Assembly: GCA_905204915.1 (NCBI GenBank)
Contig: CAJLBR010000012.1
Span: forward strand, 1-30,715
Origin: an uncultured Clostridium sp.
GTDB taxonomy: Bacteria; Bacillota; Clostridia; TANB77; CAG-465
DNA: 30,715 nucleotides
Reading direction: 5' to 3'
In this document: in pieces, positions 16,470 to 23,926 of the stretch
Numbering within the stretch: the stretch's first letter is position 1
Layout of the letters: the number at the start of each line of letters is the position of its first letter
Program-made: the position numbers and the translations under genes
The notes under the pieces: generated by a model
Database searches by the model: none
The model's input: only the letters and a program-made list of their open reading frames with translations
What the model was told of the DNA's origin: nothing

Positions 16470-16727
16470 TCATTTTTTACTCTCTTCCAATAATTTACTT
16501 AAATTATTGAATATATCATACGCACCACCAGTTCCAAGTCCAACTGCCGCTATAGTAAGATTAAAATCTTTTGTTATAATATAATAAATTACGGCTGATA
16601 TTATACCAATTAATAAATTTTGAATTGGTATTAGTTTATTATTAATTTTTTCCGATTTTTTGGCAATTATTCCACATATAAAAGTTACTACTATAGTAAC
16701 CATAGTGATTATAGTTGATAGTTCCAA
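16470..16727 (-). CDS. Holin-like small membrane protein, copy B
   Basis: A paralogue (about 85 residues) of the gene just downstream, with the same order: N-terminal hydrophobic helix (IITMVTIVVTFICGIIA), basic turn (KKSEKINNK), the LIPIQNLLIGIISAVIYYII segment, and GTGGAYDIFNNLSKL near the end. It differs mainly in the region after YYIITKDFN and in a short tail (EESKK). The start was set at the TTG at 16727 with GAGG 8 nt upstream, mirroring copy A; an in-frame GTG at 16736 lies inside the ribosome site. The duplication includes the leader. Function is inferred from the family: membrane permeabilisation or small-molecule/protein release. No other phage genes are in the window. Confidence 0.75.
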   Translation of the reverse strand: MELSTIITMVTIVVTFICGIIAKKSEKINNKLIPIQNLLIGIISAVIYYIITKDFNLTIAAVGLGTGGAYDIFNNLSKLLEESKK

Positions 16728-16755
16728 CAAATTCACCTCTTTCTTTGGTTACTAT

Positions 16756-16786
16756 ATTATATGAGAAGCAAATGTAAAATTTACAA
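16756..16786 (-). promoter_or_regulatory. Possible promoter of holin-like copy B
   Basis: A perfect TATAAT (16761-16756) has TTGTAA (16786-16781) 19 bp upstream, the same arrangement as in copy A. The long spacer suggests a weak or activated promoter. Confidence 0.4.
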
Positions 16787-16804
16787 AATGAGCAAGTTTT
16801 TAAC

Positions 16805-16845
16805 CTAAAAAAGAAGCTTAGACTTTTCAATCTAAACTTCTTTTA
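16805..16845 (-). terminator. Intrinsic terminator of the tRNA operon
   Basis: A 12-bp stem (16811-16822 with 16831-16842, one G-T pair) is followed on the minus strand by a run of T. It lies directly after tRNA-Gln. Confidence 0.88.
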
Positions 16846-16851
16846 CTTAAT

Positions 16852-16927
16852 TGGCTGGGGTAGCTGGATTCGAACCAACGAAATGCCAGAGTCAAAGTCT
16901 GGTGCCTTACCGCTTGGCTATACCCCA
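16852..16927 (-). tRNA. tRNA-Gln (anticodon TTG), CCA encoded
   Basis: The minus strand folds as a cloverleaf: acceptor TGGGGTA/TACCCCA, D-loop with AAGCGGTAAGG, anticodon stem CCAGA/TCTGG with loop CTTTGAC (anticodon TTG), T-loop GTTCGAATC, then discriminator G and an encoded CCA (16854-16852). It is cotranscribed with the tRNA-His upstream. Confidence 0.97.
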
Positions 16928-16944
16928 ATGCTTGAAATATATGG

Positions 16945-17022
16945 TGGGGTGGATAATGGGGGTCGAACCCATGACCTCCAGTGCCACAAACTGGCGCTCT
17001 AACCAACTGAGCTATATCCACC
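16945..17022 (-). tRNA. tRNA-His (anticodon GTG), G-1 and CCA encoded
   Basis: A full cloverleaf on the minus strand: acceptor GTGGATA/TATCCAC, anticodon stem CCAGT/ACTGG with loop TTGTGGC (anticodon GTG), and T-loop GTTCGACCC. The extra 5' G (17022), needed by histidyl-tRNA synthetase, is encoded and pairs with C73; CCA is encoded at 16947-16945. It is the first gene of the two-tRNA operon. Confidence 0.97.
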
Positions 17023-17040
17023 ATTTTCCGTCTGCCATAT

Positions 17041-17069
17041 ATTTTAATATATAATTTTGCTTTTGTCAA
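17041..17069 (-). promoter_or_regulatory. Promoter of the tRNA operon
   Basis: Consensus TTGACA (17069-17064) and TAAAAT (17046-17041) are separated by 17 bp, about 18 bp upstream of tRNA-His. Confidence 0.75.
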
Positions 17070-17115
17070 TATTTTATGTATATTTTAGTAAAAAAATTCA
17101 AAAAAAATTGTTTTT

Positions 17116-17757
17116 TTATACTTTTCTTTTAAATACAAGCTTATATATAGGGCCAAATTTTGAAAATTTTTCTTCATATTCAGTAACAACATTTGGTATA
17201 TCTTCACTATGTAAATCCAAATATACCTCTAAAAATTCAAATCCATAATTTGCAATACTTGCAAGACTAAATTCAAATAATTTTCTATTGTCAGTTTTAA
17301 ATTCAACAATAGTATCATCTTTCATTATTTTATCATACTTTTCTAAAAAAGTTTTATAAGTAAGTCTTCTTTTTGCATGTTTTTTCTTAGGCCATGGATC
17401 ACTAAAATTAAGATATAGTTTATCAATTTTAAAGTTAGAAAACATTTCATCTATATTTGACGCGTCAAAAGACATTAAATATAAATTATCTATTTTAACG
17501 CCTTTTTCTTTCTCAAATCTTCCTAACTTTTTTATTGCTAAAGCAAGTACTGGCATACAAAGTTCAACACCAATAAATATTGAATCTTTGTTATTTAATG
17601 CCATGTTAGTGATAAAATCTCCCTTTCCCATACCAATTTCAAGACAAATTTTTTTATCACTTTTCTTTAAAACATTTTCTAAATCCTCTTTAGAACCTAA
17701 ATATCTATCAAAATTTTCTATTTCTTCTTTAGCATTTGGATTATTTCTAATTCTCAT
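17116..17757 (-). CDS. trmB: tRNA (guanine-N7-)-methyltransferase
   Basis: This 213-residue protein is TrmB, which uses S-adenosylmethionine to methylate G46 in the variable loop of many tRNAs. The SAM-binding motif EIGMGKGDF is at residues 40-48, and the family hallmark DPWPKKKHAKRRL starts at residue 120. A third conserved stretch, TEYEEKF, lies near the C-terminus. The length is normal. It starts 4 nt after the membrane-protein gene upstream and is the last gene of the secG-rnr operon; the A/T-rich tract after its stop contains no clear GC hairpin. The tRNA genes downstream have their own promoter. Confidence 0.95.
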   Translation of the reverse strand: MRIRNNPNAKEEIENFDRYLGSKEDLENVLKKSDKKICLEIGMGKGDFITNMALNNKDSIFIGVELCMPVLALAIKKLGRFEKEKGVKIDNLYLMSFDASNIDEMFSNFKIDKLYLNFSDPWPKKKHAKRRLTYKTFLEKYDKIMKDDTIVEFKTDNRKLFEFSLASIANYGFEFLEVYLDLHSEDIPNVVTEYEEKFSKFGPIYKLVFKRKV

Positions 17758-17761
17758 ATTT

Positions 17762-18511
17762 TTATACTCCTTGTGTAATAAGTGTTCCGATTAATACTAT
17801 TATAAAGGCAAACAAAGCAGATTCTAAAAGCATTCTATAAGGAACTTTAACATTTAATTTTTCTTTTTGTTTCGCTTTCTCTTCCATTTTTTTATTAAGT
17901 TTATCTAATTTTTCATTCTTTTTTGTAGCACTGTAAAAGTTCTTCTTTACATCATCCATTGAATATCCCTTAGATTGATTGTATCTAAACCTTTTACTAG
18001 AAAGAGAGCAGTAATAATATCCTGCAGCTATAGCCATTCCAAGCCCAAAAAGCTGTATTATTATTCCAAGTGCAACAATAACAACATTATTTCCCATAGC
18101 AAAAGCTTCTACTAATTTATTAGCAAATATGTATGCTGTGATAAATCCTAAAGTTGGTACATAAACAAATGGCGTAAAGCCTGCAAATACTATAACTAGA
18201 GTAAGTGGTAATTTTTCTTTAAATATAATTTTTAACATATTTACACTAGTTTCACTACTTGAAATATCCCTTGCAACTTCGTTTGCTGGATCATAACTAT
18301 TTAATAAGTTAACAACAAACGCAAAAAATATAACCAGTCCAATTATATATAGTATTATGTGTTTTTTTCTTAAATTTTCTTTGTAAAATTGCCAATATTC
18401 ATTTAAAAATTGAACAACTTTATTTTGGCTTTTTGTATCAACTTTATTTTTAACTTCTTCTTTTACTTCTGTTTTTTTCTTACTTTTAGAATTCTTTTTG
18501 TCACCTTTCAT
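17762..18511 (-). CDS. Multi-pass membrane protein, possibly SpoIIM-like
   Basis: A 249-residue protein with a very basic N-terminus (residues 1-30), a first membrane helix (about 53-70), an extracytoplasmic loop (about 70-95), further hydrophobic helices (about 98-140 and 143-165), a charged cytoplasmic loop rich in Lys and Glu (about 170-222), and a last helix near the C-terminus. The central block with FAGFTPFVYVPTLGFITAYIFANKL resembles the core of the stage II sporulation protein M (DUF95) family in layout, but the match is by eye and uncertain. GGGGGAATAT precedes the ATG at 18511. It lies 9 nt after rnr and 4 nt before trmB, in one operon. Function is unknown; if SpoIIM-like, a role in septal or engulfment peptidoglycan remodelling would be expected. 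Confidence 0.6.
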   Translation of the reverse strand: MKGDKKNSKSKKKTEVKEEVKNKVDTKSQNKVVQFLNEYWQFYKENLRKKHIILYIIGLVIFFAFVVNLLNSYDPANEVARDISSSETSVNMLKIIFKEKLPLTLVIVFAGFTPFVYVPTLGFITAYIFANKLVEAFAMGNNVVIVALGIIIQLFGLGMAIAAGYYYCSLSSKRFRYNQSKGYSMDDVKKNFYSATKKNEKLDKLNKKMEEKAKQKEKLNVKVPYRMLLESALFAFIIVLIGTLITQGV

Positions 18512-18520
18512 ATATTCCCC

Positions 18521-20683
18521 CTACAATATTTTAAAGTCTATTTGTTTAGATGCAGCGTCAGCTCTTATAAGTTTTACTGTAACTTTATCACCAACTTTAA
18601 AAGTTTTAGATGAATTTCTTCCTATTAACATCTTTTTCTTATCATCATAAATATAATAATCATTTCCCGGTAAACTATCAAATGATACAAATCCTTCTAT
18701 AGTATTAGGAAGTCTTACAAATATCCCAAATGATGTAACTGAAGCAATTGTTACATTTTCAAATTCTTCATTTATATGTTTTTTCATAAACATAGCTTCA
18801 TATAAATTAACAAAATCTCTTTCTATTTTTGTTGCTAATTTTTCTGCATCAGAAGAACTGTAAGAATATCTATAAGCTTGTTTTTCAAATTTTGCAATAC
18901 GGTTTTCATCTATATACCCTTTATTGTCCAGATATTCAGAAATTACTCTATGTATGAATAAATCTGGATATCTTCTAATTGGTGATGTAAAGTGCGTATA
19001 ATATCTTGCAGCAAGACCAAAATGTCCAAGACATTCATTGCTATATTTTGCAATTTTTAATGTTCTTAACATTAAGTTTGAAATCGTCTCTTTTTCTTGT
19101 TCATCTTCTATAGAGTCAACTATATCAGCTAAAACTTTTGGATGGATATTCTTTACTGATTTAATTGATCTATTATAATTATTTAATATTTCATTGAATT
19201 CTCTTAATCTTTCCTCGTCTGGTTTTTCATGAATTCTATATATAAATGGCATTTCCAAAAAGAAAAATTTTTCAGCAATTACCATATTTGTAACAAGCAT
19301 AAATTCCTCTATTATTTTATTTGCTTCATTTATTGGGTACGGTTTTATGTCTTCAACATTTCCATCTTCATTTAAATACACTTTAGTTTCTGGAATGTCA
19401 AAGTCTATACTTCCCTCTTTTTTTCTTTTTTTATAAAGAATTTTTGCAAGTTCACTCATAGTATCAATGTCATCTATAAATTCTTTATATTCTTCTAATA
19501 CCTGCTCATCAGATCTTTTTAATACCTTATATACTTTTTCATAAGACATTTTCTTTGCAACTTTTATAACCGCTTTATATACTTCACTGTTTTCTACTTT
19601 TCCGTTACTATCTATTACAATATCTACACCTAGTGCTAATCTTTTTACTCCAGCATTAAGACTACAAATACCATTAGAAAGCTTTTTTGGAAGCATTGGA
19701 ATTACTGTTCCTGGAATATATACACTAGTTCCTCTAGCAACAGCTTCCTTATCTAAATTAGTACCATCTTTTACATAATGGCTTACATCAGCAATAAAAA
19801 CTGACAAGACGTAATTTCCATTTGGAATTTTCTTTACAAAACATGCATCATCTAAATCTTTAGCATCTTCAGAATCTATTGTAACAGCTTTTACATCTGT
19901 TCTATCAACTCTTCCAATTTCCTCTGAAGCTAATACTTCATCCGGAATTTTTTCTATTTCTTTTAATACTAATTCATTAAAGTCTTTTTGTTTATCAAGT
20001 GCATAAGATTTATATAAAGCCTTAACATATACTAGTTCATCATTTTTAGGATTTCCTATTTTTTTAACTATTTTTCCTTCTGGTTTACTGTCTTTAGTTG
20101 CATACTTAATAATTTCAACTTCGACAACATCACCATCTTTAACATTTTTTATATACTTTTTAGGAATAAATATATCTAATCCTTTGCCATCTAATGGTTC
20201 TACAAATCCAAAGCTCTTATTATTTGTAAAAATTCCTGACACTTTCTTATTTGATCTTTTTATTATTTTTTCAATTTTAGCTTCAGTACGTTTATCTTTA
20301 GAATTACTATTTGATATAATGCTTACTAGTACCTCATCGCCATCCATTGCAAAATTAATATCCTTGTCAGCTATGTAATATTCATTTTTATTTACATCTG
20401 TAACAATTCCGAATCTTTTTGATTTCTGTTCAAATAAACCTTTTATATACCCTAAATCTTCAGTTTTTACAATTTTTTTATTCTTATTAAAAAATATAAC
20501 TCCGTCCTCTACTAATTCATCAATTATATTTTTAAACATTTCCATTTCTTGTTTTGGAACACATAAAATCGTAGCTGACTGTTTTAGAGTCATGTTATTT
20601 TCATATTCCTTATCTGAAAAAAAGGAAGCAACAACTTCCTTTCTTTTTGTATAATTTTTATCGTTTTTATTAATCATAGACAT
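18521..20683 (-). CDS. rnr: Ribonuclease R
   Basis: A 720-residue 3'-to-5' exoribonuclease that degrades structured RNA and takes part in rRNA, mRNA and stalled-ribosome RNA turnover. Order of domains: N-terminal helix-turn-helix-like segment (about 10-75), two cold-shock OB folds (about 76-210), the RNB catalytic domain with metal-binding DSEDAKDLDDA (270-280), and a C-terminal S1 domain (about 635-720, FVRLPNTIEGFVSF). The RNB tail motif HFGLAARYYTHFTSPIRRYPD is present. GGAG lies 7 nt before the ATG at 20683, 14 nt after secG. The secG-rnr pairing is common in Bacillota, where smpB often follows; here a membrane protein and trmB follow instead. Confidence 0.97.
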   Translation of the reverse strand: MSMINKNDKNYTKRKEVVASFFSDKEYENNMTLKQSATILCVPKQEMEMFKNIIDELVEDGVIFFNKNKKIVKTEDLGYIKGLFEQKSKRFGIVTDVNKNEYYIADKDINFAMDGDEVLVSIISNSNSKDKRTEAKIEKIIKRSNKKVSGIFTNNKSFGFVEPLDGKGLDIFIPKKYIKNVKDGDVVEVEIIKYATKDSKPEGKIVKKIGNPKNDELVYVKALYKSYALDKQKDFNELVLKEIEKIPDEVLASEEIGRVDRTDVKAVTIDSEDAKDLDDACFVKKIPNGNYVLSVFIADVSHYVKDGTNLDKEAVARGTSVYIPGTVIPMLPKKLSNGICSLNAGVKRLALGVDIVIDSNGKVENSEVYKAVIKVAKKMSYEKVYKVLKRSDEQVLEEYKEFIDDIDTMSELAKILYKKRKKEGSIDFDIPETKVYLNEDGNVEDIKPYPINEANKIIEEFMLVTNMVIAEKFFFLEMPFIYRIHEKPDEERLREFNEILNNYNRSIKSVKNIHPKVLADIVDSIEDEQEKETISNLMLRTLKIAKYSNECLGHFGLAARYYTHFTSPIRRYPDLFIHRVISEYLDNKGYIDENRIAKFEKQAYRYSYSSSDAEKLATKIERDFVNLYEAMFMKKHINEEFENVTIASVTSFGIFVRLPNTIEGFVSFDSLPGNDYYIYDDKKKMLIGRNSSKTFKVGDKVTVKLIRADAASKQIDFKIL

Positions 20684-20697
20684 ATATTATCTCCAAA

Positions 20698-20934
20698 TTA
20701 ATGCATAATGCATATAGTTGTTACAAAACATAAAACAATAAATACTAATGCTAAAACAACTGTATATTTAGATAATACGCCATCTAAAGTTTTTCCTTTA
20801 TTTGAACCATAAAAAGTATTTGCACCAGTTACAGATGATTGTGAACTTTTGCTGCTTTGAAGCATTACAACAATTGTAAGTATAATTCCTACTACGATTG
20901 TTAAAATTGCAACTGTCATATCTATCCATCCCAT
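20698..20934 (-). CDS. secG: Preprotein translocase subunit SecG
   Basis: A 78-residue inner-membrane protein with two helices (about 5-27 and 56-76) joined by a polar loop containing SSQSSVTGANTFYG, the typical SecG loop. It is an accessory subunit of the SecYEG channel and eases SecA-driven export. AGGAGG lies 8 nt before the ATG at 20934. It is the first gene of the operon with rnr and has a promoter at 20972-21000. Confidence 0.95.
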   Translation of the reverse strand: MGWIDMTVAILTIVVGIILTIVVMLQSSKSSQSSVTGANTFYGSNKGKTLDGVLSKYTVVLALVFIVLCFVTTICIMH

Positions 20935-20971
20935 AATCTATTCCTCCTACTTCAAGTTAATTTACTTTGAT

Positions 20972-21000
20972 ATTATAACATAAATATTTTTAAAAAACAA
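20972..21000 (-). promoter_or_regulatory. Promoter of the secG-rnr operon
   Basis: On the minus strand TTGTTT (21000-20995) and a perfect TATAAT (20977-20972) are separated by 17 bp. Apart from this and the terminator at 21097-21134, nothing recognisable lies in the 281-base gap 20935-21215. Confidence 0.65.
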
Positions 21001-21096
21001 GTTTTTGTGACAACAATATATAAATTAAAAAGATTTTAACTCTACTTTTGTTTTTTTATATTATTCGCTAATTTATTACTGTTATACAATATAACG

Positions 21097-21134
21097 AAAA
21101 AAATCCGAAATACATTTTATATTTCAGATTTTTT
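21097..21134 (-). terminator. Intrinsic terminator of the era operon
   Basis: A stem of about 15 bp (21097-21112 with 21120-21134; one G-U pair when read on the minus strand, C-A mismatch on the plus strand) ends in a T run on the minus strand. It lies about 80 bases after the stop of the O-antigen-ligase-like gene. Confidence 0.82.
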
Positions 21135-21215
21135 CAATTTCCAACTCATGGCTGGAATTACCGCTTTTTATAAGTAGTAATGTTATATCATAGATTTTGT
21201 GTATAATCAATATTT

Positions 21216-23615
21216 TTAATTTGCATTTCTTTGTATTATATCCATATCTTTAGTCATTTCATTTAGAATGTCTTTATACTTTATTTCTAATTTTAAATTA
21301 TTTTTAATATATTCTACATTGTTTTGCATAAATTTAGTATACTCTTTTTTACCTAATTCATAATTATCACTATAATATACTTTTGTAAAGTATTCCATAT
21401 ATTTAAAATATACTTCATTTACGTATTTTAAAGTAACTTTATTATATTTATCATAATCATAAATTTTATCTGTATTTTCCTTTATTAATTTCACAGTACT
21501 TTCTATTTCTTGCTCAATACTTTGTTTTACACTTTCCTCTATGTTAAAAACCTTTAGCTCTTCTTCTAAATTGCTTAAATAATTAAAATACTCTGCATTT
21601 AATTTTTTTCTATATGTAATATCACTAAAATCTAATTCAACTATTTTTTCTAAATTAGTCATATCATTTGCATTTTGTTCTATACTACTTGAACATTTTG
21701 AAGTTATTTGGTTATACTTAAAGTTTGAAATATTTGCAAATACCAAAAGTATAAAAGAAACAGTAAAAATTAAAGTAATAAATACACAATAAATTTCTTT
21801 TTTTATTGCCACACTTTCATTCTCTAAGTTACTTTCATTCATTATAGCAATTATCACGCCAAATACCAGTATAACTAAAAGGTATGAGAAATCTAAGTCA
21901 AATACCATATGAATGCATAAACCTAAAAAAGCTAAATATATATTGCTACCTGCTTTCTTGCTATTTTTTAAATTAGCAAATACTAAATATACAATTGAAG
22001 CAAATCCTAAAATACCGGATTCAACAAAAATTTGAAGGTATGAATTATGTGCCTCAGTAGAATAGTAAGAATAAGTTTGTACTGTCTCATATAGATTTCT
22101 AAACCCTTCTCCTCCAACTCCAAATAATATATTTTTATAAGAATTTTTAATTATTTTTATTACATCTTTATTATACTCAACTCTATCGTTTATTGTACTA
22201 GAGCCATGTAATATATCTTGAATTCTTGATACTAAATCACGAGGAATCAATAAATAATTTATAGTACTATTTTTATTATTAATTTTTATATTATCTATTT
22301 CAAAACTTCCACTATTTACAGTAAATTCAAATCTTATATCTCTAAAATTATCTTTTTCTAAGTTATATTCAAACAAATACTTACCAGTACTACTAGTATA
22401 ACTATTTGCTTCATAGATAGTGGTAGCATCTCCATTTTTTAATACCTCATATACTTTAATATCAAAATTGGCATCATCACTTAAATTATTAGTTAATATT
22501 TCAACAGTATTATTTTTTTCTTTAATGTTATATAATTCAACCACATGCTTATTATCAAATGATTCTTTATAGCTAATTTTTATTGAAGTTGTAATAGAAA
22601 ATGCAAGTACAAAATATCCTAAAATTAAAATAATTGTACTAGCTATAATATACTTTCCTTTAGTCTTAAAACATTTTATAAATTTTTCTTTATGCCTTAA
22701 ATAAAAAGTATAAAGAAAATGATTTAAAATTAAATAAATTGCAATAAAAATTAAATATATTATTAAAATTTTAAAAGAGCTAACATATGATATATTTTGA
22801 GTAATTGTTGCCATAACAATTGCATAAATTAAATTAAAAATTATAATCATATTTAAAGCTTTTTTCTTATCTTTAAATACTTTTATTATAAACATCAGAA
22901 CTGTTAAAAATAGTACCATTCTTGATTTTGTTAAAATAAGTGAAGTTAGTAAGAATACTTCCATGCTAGACAATATTATAATTTTACTGTTTTTTTTATT
23001 GCTACTACTTTTTTCTTCATAAACTAACTTTTGTATAAAATCTATAATTAAAAATATTGCAATAAAAATTAATATTGCCGTAACATTAGCATACTGAATT
23101 GTTCCAGAAAGTCTATCATAATCCTTTTGTAAAAAGCCAGAACCAAATAAACCTAGTACATTAGAAGCACTTCTTGAAAACATTCCATCAATTCCAATTA
23201 TGCTTTGAATTAAGGCTACAGAAATTATACTGATTTTAAAAAATATTTTATTGTCTGAATTTTTAACTATAAAATAAACAACAATTAGCAAAACATATCG
23301 CATTAACTCAAAGATAGCATCATTAAGATTGGTATAATTGTTAAATATTATAGAAAATGTATAGGATAAAAATAGCGTAATTATAGCTACATCTACCATT
23401 TCTATTTTTTTTAACATTGTACCTTTTTTTATAATAAATTTATAAAATAAAAAAATTAAACCAAGGCCTGTTATACATAATGCTATAAATAAAATATCCT
23501 CTTTATAAAATCCACCTTTTTTTATAGATAAAACTATAAGAGACATACATAAAAGTATATCTATTATAGTTTTTAATATTTCTTCAAAATTTAATTTATA
23601 TATCTTTTCTTTCAT
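21216..23615 (-). CDS. O-antigen ligase/polymerase-like (Wzy_C) membrane protein
   Basis: A 799-residue polytopic membrane protein. The N-terminal half has about nine or ten hydrophobic helices, including LTKSRMVLFLTVLMF, where Arg sits in a typical ligase position. A large polar insert (about residues 345-470, rich in Asn/Asp/Lys) is followed by GVGGEGFRN and TEAHNSYLQIFVESGILGF, the conserved loop and helix of the O-antigen ligase/Wzy family. Further helices come next, then a polar, mainly helical C-terminal tail (about 660-799). Family members transfer or polymerise lipid-linked glycans outside the membrane; in a Gram-positive background a capsule, teichuronic-type polymer or glycoprotein glycan is more likely than lipopolysaccharide. 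No glycosyltransferase genes are adjacent. It starts 3 nt after the 98-residue gene, with only a weak ribosome site, so coupled translation is likely. Confidence 0.85.
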   Translation of the reverse strand: MKEKIYKLNFEEILKTIIDILLCMSLIVLSIKKGGFYKEDILFIALCITGLGLIFLFYKFIIKKGTMLKKIEMVDVAIITLFLSYTFSIIFNNYTNLNDAIFELMRYVLLIVVYFIVKNSDNKIFFKISIISVALIQSIIGIDGMFSRSASNVLGLFGSGFLQKDYDRLSGTIQYANVTAILIFIAIFLIIDFIQKLVYEEKSSSNKKNSKIIILSSMEVFLLTSLILTKSRMVLFLTVLMFIIKVFKDKKKALNMIIIFNLIYAIVMATITQNISYVSSFKILIIYLIFIAIYLILNHFLYTFYLRHKEKFIKCFKTKGKYIIASTIILILGYFVLAFSITTSIKISYKESFDNKHVVELYNIKEKNNTVEILTNNLSDDANFDIKVYEVLKNGDATTIYEANSYTSSTGKYLFEYNLEKDNFRDIRFEFTVNSGSFEIDNIKINNKNSTINYLLIPRDLVSRIQDILHGSSTINDRVEYNKDVIKIIKNSYKNILFGVGGEGFRNLYETVQTYSYYSTEAHNSYLQIFVESGILGFASIVYLVFANLKNSKKAGSNIYLAFLGLCIHMVFDLDFSYLLVILVFGVIIAIMNESNLENESVAIKKEIYCVFITLIFTVSFILLVFANISNFKYNQITSKCSSSIEQNANDMTNLEKIVELDFSDITYRKKLNAEYFNYLSNLEEELKVFNIEESVKQSIEQEIESTVKLIKENTDKIYDYDKYNKVTLKYVNEVYFKYMEYFTKVYYSDNYELGKKEYTKFMQNNVEYIKNNLKLEIKYKDILNEMTKDMDIIQRNAN

Positions 23616-23618
23616 AAT

Positions 23619-23915
23619 CTAACTTTCTTCTAATTCTGCTTGTATTTGCATTAATTTACTTAGTCTTTCGACTTGATCATCATCCTCTTTTTCTTCTTGC
23701 AAACTTAATGCTTCTTCTAAAATACTTTTGTCGCCTGGAAAATGTTTTAAATATTCTCCAAGTATCTCAGAAAAACTATCTGAATAATATGTCTTATCTT
23801 TTTTATTAATTTTAGAAAGTAGTATTTGTTTTATTTTAATTAAAACTATTTTGGAACATTCTGTATACATTCCTCTTCCTAAAAACATTTTAAATTCTGA
23901 ACTAAGTTCTACCAT
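23619..23915 (-). CDS. Small soluble protein of unknown function (98 aa)
   Basis: I do not recognise this 98-residue protein. It appears soluble and helical, with an acidic tail (EEKEDDDQVERL) and a single cysteine (Cys20). It is placed in the era operon between a signal-anchored protein and the O-antigen-ligase-like protein. The stop codon TAG of the upstream gene overlaps its ribosome site (TAGGTG), and the next gene starts 3 nt after it, so the three are probably translated together and may act together. Confidence 0.7.
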   Translation of the reverse strand: MVELSSEFKMFLGRGMYTECSKIVLIKIKQILLSKINKKDKTYYSDSFSEILGEYLKHFPGDKSILEEALSLQEEKEDDDQVERLSKLMQIQAELEES

Positions 23916-23926
23916 TATACTAACAC

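Larger units (their letters stand above)
16156..16761. repeat. Tandem duplication of a holin-like gene with its leader
   Basis: Two units about 326 bp apart share the -10 box, the ACCAAAG leader, the ribosome site and most of the coding sequence. One unit runs from about 16436 to 16156, the other from about 16761 to 16470. A one-base indel lies in the leader. Confidence 0.8.

Noticed and set aside
16156..16736. Holin-like genes taken as evidence of a prophage
   Set aside because: No integrase, capsid, tail, endolysin or attachment-site repeat lies in the window, and flanking genes are chromosomal.
16642..16830. A 62-codon minus-strand frame across the holin leader and tRNA terminator
   Set aside because: It overlaps holin copy B in another frame and runs through an intrinsic terminator; no family resemblance.
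16827..17069. Open frames on both strands across the two tRNA genes
   Set aside because: These are chance frames through tRNA genes, a well-known false-positive type.
17070..17115. A/T-only stretch after trmB considered as a terminator
   Set aside because: It has A and T runs but no stem with any GC pair on the minus strand; too weak to call.
21135..21215. Possible short peptide or small RNA in the gap after the O-antigen-ligase-like gene
   Set aside because: Only a ten-codon frame without ribosome site and no promoter-terminator pair of its own; it is best read as the 3' trailer of the era operon.
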